Shown piece by piece: positions 60,241 to 64,000 of a stretch of DNA of 64,000 nucleotides. The notes beneath the pieces were generated by a model. That model was not told the DNA's origin. It saw only the letters and a list, made by a program, of their open reading frames with translations, and did not search any database. The position numbers were made by a program, and so were the translations under genes. Each line of letters opens with the position of its first letter. Positions within the stretch are counted from its first letter, which is position 1. This stretch comes from a virus, in the IMG/VR virus record IMGVR_UViG_3300032397_000010, positions 1 to 64,000 of that record; one strand, written 5' to 3'.

Positions 60241-60569
60241 AGATGCGTCGAACCAATCCCGTGAAGAAGACCGGCAAGGGCAAGGAGATCCGTCACGATC
60301 TGGCGAGCGATCTCCAGGACGTCTACTGGCGAGGGCGAGCCATCGCCGGGTACAACGACGGCCTGGGTGAGGACGATCTCGGATCTTCTCTCCAGATCCT
60401 CGGGCTGGCCGTACGCAGGAATCGATCGCTCCAGAAGTCTCTTCTGACGGCAGCCGAGCGCGCGACGATCGGGAAGATCCTGGTGCGTGCCGCTGAGCGT
60501 CTTGCCAAGAAGATCGAGGCCAACGCAGCGTACGGTCTCCGTCGCGAGTCGCCCGACTACCCGAGGTGA
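60237..60569 (+). CDS. Hypothetical protein with N-terminal R-x-NP motif
   Basis: The 110-residue product starts MKMRRTNPVKKTGKGKEIRH. A helical rest follows (DVYWRGRAIAGYNDGLGEDD..., LLTAAERATIGKILVRAAER). The R-T-NP motif is very close to the N terminus. No domain assignable. ATGA junction with the mini-ORF. Confidence 0.68.
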   Translation: MKMRRTNPVKKTGKGKEIRHDLASDLQDVYWRGRAIAGYNDGLGEDDLGSSLQILGLAVRRNRSLQKSLLTAAERATIGKILVRAAERLAKKIEANAAYGLRRESPDYPR

Positions 60570-60573
60570 TCTG

Positions 60574-61110
60574 ATGTCACCCGAGCGTCGAGAACGACTC
60601 CTGGAAGACTGGAAGGAGACGGTGAAGGGCATCCGTGGCGGCAAGCGCGTCGGCACGAGCGTGTACCTGCACCAGTCGGCGCTCGATGACCAGACCGAGG
60701 CCTACGAGGCCGCGCGGATCGCGTCGCTGCTGGCGCATGCGAGCGGCCACCACTTCGACCTCGTGAAGTTCTCGGTGCTCTCGCCGGTCGTCTCATTGCT
60801 GTCGTACCCGCGCTTCTTCGAGGACGCGTTCCCGGCGCTCGAGTTCGCCTGGACGGTGGACCTGACGACCGAGAAGGTCACGATGCGCGACTACTCGAAG
60901 TACGCGAACAAGCCGATCCTGCATCGCAAGGAACTGTTCCTCGCGAAGGATCACCCGCGTCGGGCGGAGTTCGCCGCGATGACGAAGAAGGTCGAAGACC
61001 TGGGCCTGTTCTACGGCATGAACGCGATGGGCAGCGAGAAGCCGTGGGGCGAGCGCCTGCGCAAGGCGGGCGTCACGGTATCGGGCAACAGGATCACGGT
61101 GAAGCGATGA
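60574..61110 (+). CDS. Hypothetical protein
   Basis: The 178-residue product (MSPERRERLLEDWKETVKGI...) has VGTSVYLHQSALDDQTEAYE, a mixed alpha/beta middle with FDLVKFSVLSPVVSLLSYPR, and KPILHRKELFLAKDHP. No motif recognised. ATGA overlap with the next gene. Probably part of the 60-62.6 kb operon. Confidence 0.66.
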   Translation: MSPERRERLLEDWKETVKGIRGGKRVGTSVYLHQSALDDQTEAYEAARIASLLAHASGHHFDLVKFSVLSPVVSLLSYPRFFEDAFPALEFAWTVDLTTEKVTMRDYSKYANKPILHRKELFLAKDHPRRAEFAAMTKKVEDLGLFYGMNAMGSEKPWGERLRKAGVTVSGNRITVKR

Positions 61111-61874
61111 GACGAACGCAGCATGTCGTGTCCCCGGACCGCATCATCTATCGAGCGGTGACTGGCGGCTTCATCACCGCCGCCGAGGCAGATTCGCAGG
61201 TGGTTCACGACCACGCGCTCTGGACGGCCGAGAGGCTCGACAGCGAATGGCCCGAAGGTGAGGGCTTCGGGTCGAGCGACATGACGTTCGTGCTCCAGGA
61301 GTTCCTGGAGAGCCTCGGCATCAAGACCGCGTTCGTGAACGGACGCCTGACTGCCGTGCGGAGTAACCCGCACGGCAAGCCAGACCCGTGCCTGCATCCC
61401 GAGAAGACGGCGCGCCCGCAGACTCCGCAGCTTCACAAGAAGCTCGCTGCGAAGGGCGTCTGGCACAGAGGAGATGTCAACGCTGACATCGGCGGCGGCC
61501 CCTTCGAGTTCGCCACGGACTTCCTGAAGAGCGAGGGCGTCACGAACATCGTCTGGGATACGTTCAACCGGTCGAAGGCGCACAACGAGGCTGCGATGCG
61601 CAAGATCACGCGAGGCGTGGACAGCGTGACCATCGCGAACGTCTTGAACGTGATCAGGGATAAGGGCGAGCGAATCAAGCTCTTGCACTTCGCCGCGAGC
61701 GTTCTGAAACCTCACGGCGTCGTCTACGTCTGGATCCACGAAGGCGACGCTGAGAACCGGGGCCACCCGGACAAGTGCCAGAACAACATGCCGACGGCGT
61801 GGTACGTGCCTGAGATTCAGACGGTGTTCCGTGAGGTGGAGCGACGCGGACGGATCATCGCAGCGCGGATGTGA
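61107..61874 (+). CDS. Class I methyltransferase-like protein with R-x-NP motif
   Basis: The 255-residue product has RSNPHGK (~93). A Rossmann-like methyltransferase segment follows: VNADIGGGPFEFATDFL near residue 127 (glycine-rich motif I), SVTIANVLNVIRDKG and LLHFAASVLKPHGVVYVWIH (motifs IV/V-like). It lacks an obvious DNA-methylase catalytic motif (no DPPY/NPPY, no PC), so the substrate is open; tRNA, small molecule or protein are options. ATGA overlaps with the previous gene. Confidence 0.66.
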   Translation: MRRTQHVVSPDRIIYRAVTGGFITAAEADSQVVHDHALWTAERLDSEWPEGEGFGSSDMTFVLQEFLESLGIKTAFVNGRLTAVRSNPHGKPDPCLHPEKTARPQTPQLHKKLAAKGVWHRGDVNADIGGGPFEFATDFLKSEGVTNIVWDTFNRSKAHNEAAMRKITRGVDSVTIANVLNVIRDKGERIKLLHFAASVLKPHGVVYVWIHEGDAENRGHPDKCQNNMPTAWYVPEIQTVFREVERRGRIIAARM

Positions 61875-62605
61875 TGCTGCTGTACCACGGCACAGCAAGG
61901 TCGAATCTCTCCTCGGTGGCGAGAAGCGGTCTTCGCGCGCCGCTGTGGGTAGCGAAGACCTTGGAGGCGGCGGCGAACTGGGCCCAGTTGCGCAGCGCCC
62001 ACTGGGTCGGCAACCAGCGCGTAACGCCGCCCGTATCGATCCTCCGGTTCCACTGGGACGGAGACCTGTACGAAGACACGAACACCCTGGACCCCAACCT
62101 CGGCGTGCTGCGAGACGAAGTTCCGGCAGAGACCATCGACGTGCTGGTGGGTAGCCCATGGACCGCAGCGCGCAAGCGGTGGAGGCGCATGCTCCCTGTG
62201 AGAACGAACCCATCGATCAGCCTCGAGATCGTAGGCGACCCTCGCGGCTTCGACGTCGTGCTCACGCGGCGCGGTCGCAAGGTTGGCAAGCTCACCGCCG
62301 AGCACACCTCCAACACGCTGTGCCAGGACGACCTGGAAGAGATGCGACACATCGTCGGCGACGCCTTCCTGGACACGTACGTCGTCACCGGAGCGAGGAT
62401 CGACGCGGTCCTGTTCAACCAGGGCGCAGGTCTGAAGATGTACCTCGAAGCGATCCATGAGGCCGCAAGACGAGGCGGCGTGCTCGCCCCTCACGTCTGC
62501 ATCGGGGTCGGCGGGACGTCTACGGCTGCGATGCGCGTGTGGAACAGCAAGCGCCTGTCCGAGCACGTCCTGCGGGTCGGTAGGCTGGTCTACTGGGCAG
62601 GCTGA
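61874..62605 (+). CDS. ADP-ribosyltransferase-like protein with a second, acyltransferase-like domain
   Basis: ATG 61874 follows the upstream stop as TGATG (a GTG at 61871 would overlap as GTGA). The 243-residue product begins MLLYHGTARSNLSSVARSGL and continues PLWVAKTLEAAANWAQ. This is the H-G-T...GL...A pattern of ART-fold enzymes (RNA phosphotransferase/PARP-like). After an RTNPS motif (~102) the second half reads like a GNAT-type fold (FNQGAGLKMYLEAIHEAARR, GVGGTSTAAMRVWNSKRL). If both are active it could transfer ADP-ribose and acyl groups, as host-takeover enzymes of T4 do. Assignment by pattern only. Confidence 0.55.
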   Translation: MLLYHGTARSNLSSVARSGLRAPLWVAKTLEAAANWAQLRSAHWVGNQRVTPPVSILRFHWDGDLYEDTNTLDPNLGVLRDEVPAETIDVLVGSPWTAARKRWRRMLPVRTNPSISLEIVGDPRGFDVVLTRRGRKVGKLTAEHTSNTLCQDDLEEMRHIVGDAFLDTYVVTGARIDAVLFNQGAGLKMYLEAIHEAARRGGVLAPHVCIGVGGTSTAAMRVWNSKRLSEHVLRVGRLVYWAG

Positions 62606-62613
62606 CAGCCGAA

Positions 62614-62638
62614 GGGCGGGAGCAGAATGCCCCCGCCC
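62614..62638. terminator. GC hairpin between gene 61874-62605 and the tmRNA 3' end
   Basis: GGGCGGG (62614-62620) pairs with CCCGCCC (62632-62638) with an 11-base loop. It lies in the convergent gap and could stop transcription from both sides; no T-run is visible. Confidence 0.45.
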
Positions 62639-62659
62639 CTCGTCCAGTGCTGCGAACTG

Positions 62660-63009
62660 GGTGGACCCGCCCGGAATCGAACCGGGGTCCGCGAGACCAT
62701 TCTGAAGCAGATCCTACGTGGCCCTGTTCGGTGTGTCTCTTCGCCCTCCGAGCATCCCCACCGACAGGGTCTCGTCCGGTTTCACCGCCTGTTTCTCACT
62801 TCGGATCGACGGTGGTCTTCCGAAGCCAGCCCGGTCTATTTGCACCCCGCCGAGTGACCCAGGCTTACAGCCCGGAGGGATGGCTACGCGGCTTGCCGCG
62901 CAGCAGTGGCGTTGTCGTTCGCGACTCAGTTTGGGGCAGCTTGAAAGGTCCACCCCAGCCTTGGCACGCACTCCTTCGTTCAAGTCCCACGTCGAAGCCT
63001 GTCGGGCCC
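62660..63009 (-). ncRNA. ssrA: Transfer-messenger RNA (tmRNA)
   Basis: A complete one-piece tmRNA of about 350 bases is encoded on the minus strand. The acceptor stem pairs 5' GGGCCCG (63009-63003) with 3' CGGGTCC (62669-62663), with one G3-U wobble, the alanine identity element. The T arm is CCCGG-TTCGATT-CCGGG. The 5' part has GGCTTCGACGTGGGA, as in all tmRNAs. An mRNA-like part encodes a proteolysis tag (62884-62922). The encoded 3' end reads A-CC-C-A, not CCA, so host CCA addition or trimming is needed. It releases stalled ribosomes with SmpB. Phage-encoded tmRNAs exist but are rare. Confidence 0.95.
62884..62922 (-). CDS. tmRNA tag peptide reading frame
   Basis: After AGTC the resume codon GCG (62922-62920) opens a frame encoding ANDNATAARQAA, then stop TAG (62886-62884). 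With the charged Ala the tag is A-ANDNATAARQAA. ANDN at the start and AA at the end fit tmRNA tags recognised by ClpXP; the inner ATAARQ replaces the usual YALA. Confidence 0.93.
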   Translation of the reverse strand, partial: ANDNATAARQAA

Positions 63010-63022
63010 GTCGTGACCGCTG

Positions 63023-63031
63023 ACTCTACCA
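63023..63031 (-). promoter_or_regulatory. Extended -10 box upstream of the tmRNA
   Basis: TG-G-TAGAGT on the minus strand, 13 bases before the mature 5' end, overlapping the end of the upstream gene. The tmRNA may have its own promoter. Confidence 0.5.
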
Positions 63032-63034
63032 GAA

Positions 63035-63259
63035 TCAGCCCTCGTCCGCTCCTTCGTCGGCGGGCTCACCCGTCGGCAGGCGGTCCAGGATCCGGTCGTA
63101 GACGCCGAAGACCGTCTCGGGCGTGACGTCGGGCCCGAAGGCCTTCCTTGCGAGTTGCTGGGCGATCTGCAGGTCGCGGTACACCGCCTGCGTGATCTGA
63201 CCCATGAACGCAAGATACTGCTCCTGCGTGATCTGAACCGGTTGCTGCTGCTCGTCCAT
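63035..63259 (-). CDS. Small helical protein upstream of the tmRNA
   Basis: The 74-residue product (MDEQQQPVQITQEQYLAFMG...) is helical and acidic, with QITQAVYRDLQIAQQLARKA and a Glu/Asp-rich end (GEPADEGADEG). GGAGGC before the ATG. It lies 25 bases upstream of the tmRNA on the same strand, so the two could share a transcript. Function unknown. Confidence 0.65.
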   Translation of the reverse strand: MDEQQQPVQITQEQYLAFMGQITQAVYRDLQIAQQLARKAFGPDVTPETVFGVYDRILDRLPTGEPADEGADEG

Positions 63260-63274
63260 GTTGCCTCCGTGAGC

Positions 63275-63304
63275 GTTGTACTGCATACCGCTTGCGGTAG
63301 TCAA
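63275..63304 (-). promoter_or_regulatory. TTGACT-N18-TACAAC promoter with CCGCAAGCG in the spacer
   Basis: On the minus strand TTGACT (63304-63299) is followed by CCGCAAGCG (63297-63289) and TACAAC (63280-63275). It is leadered: 15 bases and GGAGGC follow before ATG 63259. TACCGC-TT-GCGGTA is an inverted repeat here. Confidence 0.6.
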
Positions 63305-63343
63305 TCGAACCGTACGTCCGTCGTCGCCGTGAGAACCGTCCTG

Positions 63344-63352
63344 TGATACCGT
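63344..63352 (+). promoter_or_regulatory. Extended -10 box, leaderless type
   Basis: TG-A-TACCGT, six bases before ATG 63359. Confidence 0.6.
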
Positions 63353-63358
63353 TCGAGC

Positions 63359-63775
63359 ATGAAAGCCGGATGGATTGTTCTTGGGCTTGCTGCAGGCGTC
63401 GGCGTCCTGGTCCTCACGTCCTCGAGTGCCCCCGCTGCGCGTCCCGCGCCACCATCGCCCCCTGTGCCGACGCCTCCTCCCGCGCCGCTTACGGGGCCGG
63501 TCCAGGAGCGGCCGTTCCCTACGGTGATCTCCGAGACGATGATGAGACAGATCGTGCAGGTGGCGCAGCGGCAACTTCAGGATCTTGGCTTCCACATCAC
63601 GATGATCGACGGGATCTCCGGGCCGGAGACCCAGGCAGCAGTGCGGGCATTCATCGCCGCGCACCCGCAAGAGGTGAGCGTCGCCGAGCGGACGTACCGC
63701 GACTACGCGGACAAGCGGCAGGTCGCCTACCTCATCGACGACGTGTATCGAGCGCACCTCAACGAGGGCGTATGA
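63359..63775 (+). CDS. Membrane-anchored protein with peptidoglycan-binding-like domain
   Basis: The 138-residue product has an N-terminal membrane segment (MKAGWIVLGLAAGVGVLVLT), a Pro-rich stalk (residues ~24-47) and a C-terminal domain. The domain reads QRQLQDLGFHITMIDGISGP, ET(Q)AAVRAFIAAHP, then YLIDDVYRAHL. It is the closest paralog of 58903-59334 and matches the same domain of 1536-2099. The leaderless box TGATACCGT is also shared with the 58903 family. ATGA overlap with the next gene. Confidence 0.77.
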   Translation: MKAGWIVLGLAAGVGVLVLTSSSAPAARPAPPSPPVPTPPPAPLTGPVQERPFPTVISETMMRQIVQVAQRQLQDLGFHITMIDGISGPETQAAVRAFIAAHPQEVSVAERTYRDYADKRQVAYLIDDVYRAHLNEGV

Positions 63776-64000
63776 ACGACAGAGAGAAACTACTCGCAGC
63801 GGGCATCGCTCTCGGAGCGGTAGCTCTCTACGGATTCACGAGAGGCAATCCGGTGACAGGAGCAATGTTCCTCGACGGTCTCGCTTCCGCTCCGTTCCCC
63901 GACCAGAGCGGACCTGGAGCGGCGGTTGTCGTGCCGCCGCAGTTCCCGTCGTCCGGCCCCGTGCGCGTCTGCGTGTACGTCCGAGGGTTCTTGAACTGCG
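63772..64000 (+). CDS. 5' part of a small membrane protein with R-x-NP motif, cut by the window end
   Basis: ATG 63772 (ATGA overlap) opens MNDREKLLAAGIALGAVALY..., a membrane segment followed directly by RGNPVTG and then a Pro/Ser-rich stretch with FPDQSGPGAAVVVPPQFP. A C-terminal Cys-bearing part (RVCVYVRGFLNC) is reached at the window end. The R-x-NP motif comes directly after the membrane segment. Confidence 0.7.
   Translation, partial: MNDREKLLAAGIALGAVALYGFTRGNPVTGAMFLDGLASAPFPDQSGPGAAVVVPPQFPSSGPVRVCVYVRGFLNC

Noticed and set aside
62660-62700. 3' half of a tRNA
   Set aside because: The T arm and acceptor strand belong to the tmRNA; a normal tRNA 5' half is not adjacent, while the acceptor partner is found 350 bases upstream.

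Overview
The window looks like part of a large, GC-rich double-stranded DNA phage genome, not a bacterial chromosome. Genes are packed end to end. Dozens share 4-base ATGA/GTGA or 1-base TGATG overlaps, and most proteins are small and unrecognised. Recognisable functions are phage replication/recombination (D5-type primase-helicase, SF2 and SF1 helicases, Cas4/AddB-like nuclease, Sak4-like ATPase, SSB-like protein, DnaQ-type exonuclease, VRR-NUC nuclease), fibre-like structural proteins and cell-wall-active proteins. No integrase, terminase, portal, capsid, tape-measure or polymerase gene is in this window. The host cannot be named from the sequence. Promoters of the form TGn-TANNNT placed 6-7 bases before the start codon suggest a host that tolerates leaderless mRNAs.

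Layout. 1-5.4 kb (minus): a fibre-like protein, and membrane-anchored collagen-like (Gly-Ala-Thr repeat) proteins. 5.45-6.0 kb: a gene-free, comparatively AT-rich, repeat-bearing segment next to the primase gene, my best candidate for an origin. 6.0-14.7 kb (minus): primase-helicase, VRR-NUC nuclease, SLOG-type protein, SF2 helicase, a chain of tiny zinc-binding proteins and, at the far end, a small HTH protein. 14.8-31.5 kb (plus): Cas4-like nuclease, Sak4-like ATPase, SSB-like protein, coiled-coil proteins, exonuclease, SF1 helicase, winged-helix protein, an AcrVA2-like protein and a lipoprotein. 31.5-32.8 kb (minus): 3D-domain cell-wall protein. 32.9-42.5 kb (plus): large repetitive structural/fibre proteins, a second lipoprotein and a possible metallopeptidase. 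42.5-43.3 kb (minus): three small genes. 43.4-49.3 kb (plus): more fibre-like proteins and a glycosyltransferase. 49.3-52.1 kb (minus): a cassette of membrane-anchored proteins (dual-specificity phosphatase, RlpA-like barrel, phosphodiester-glycosidase-like). 52.2-57.1 kb (plus): cysteine-desulfurase-like enzyme and a GP88-type cysteine-rich protein. 57.1-58.3 kb (minus): small genes. 58.3-62.6 kb (plus): membrane-anchored peptidoglycan-binding-like protein, glutaredoxin-like protein, methyltransferase-like protein and ADP-ribosyltransferase-like protein. 62.7-63.0 kb (minus): a complete tmRNA gene. 63.0-64 kb: small genes, the last cut by the window end.

How it fits together. The 6-31 kb block is the early DNA-metabolism region. 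It seems to be driven by a few promoters, including four copies of a GAGAATA-N16-GTACAAC-like element, and is read through by translational coupling. The outer parts hold virion or envelope genes, transcribed as short units. Most of those units start at an extended -10 box immediately before the ATG with no Shine-Dalgarno sequence. Seven proteins share a ~60-residue N-terminal module (QHNFGP...LLPLG...FVVR...H.W), probably a common docking domain. At least 17 proteins have a single predicted membrane segment, and four enzyme-like proteins carry theirs at the C terminus. All functions are read by eye from motifs; no database search was possible.
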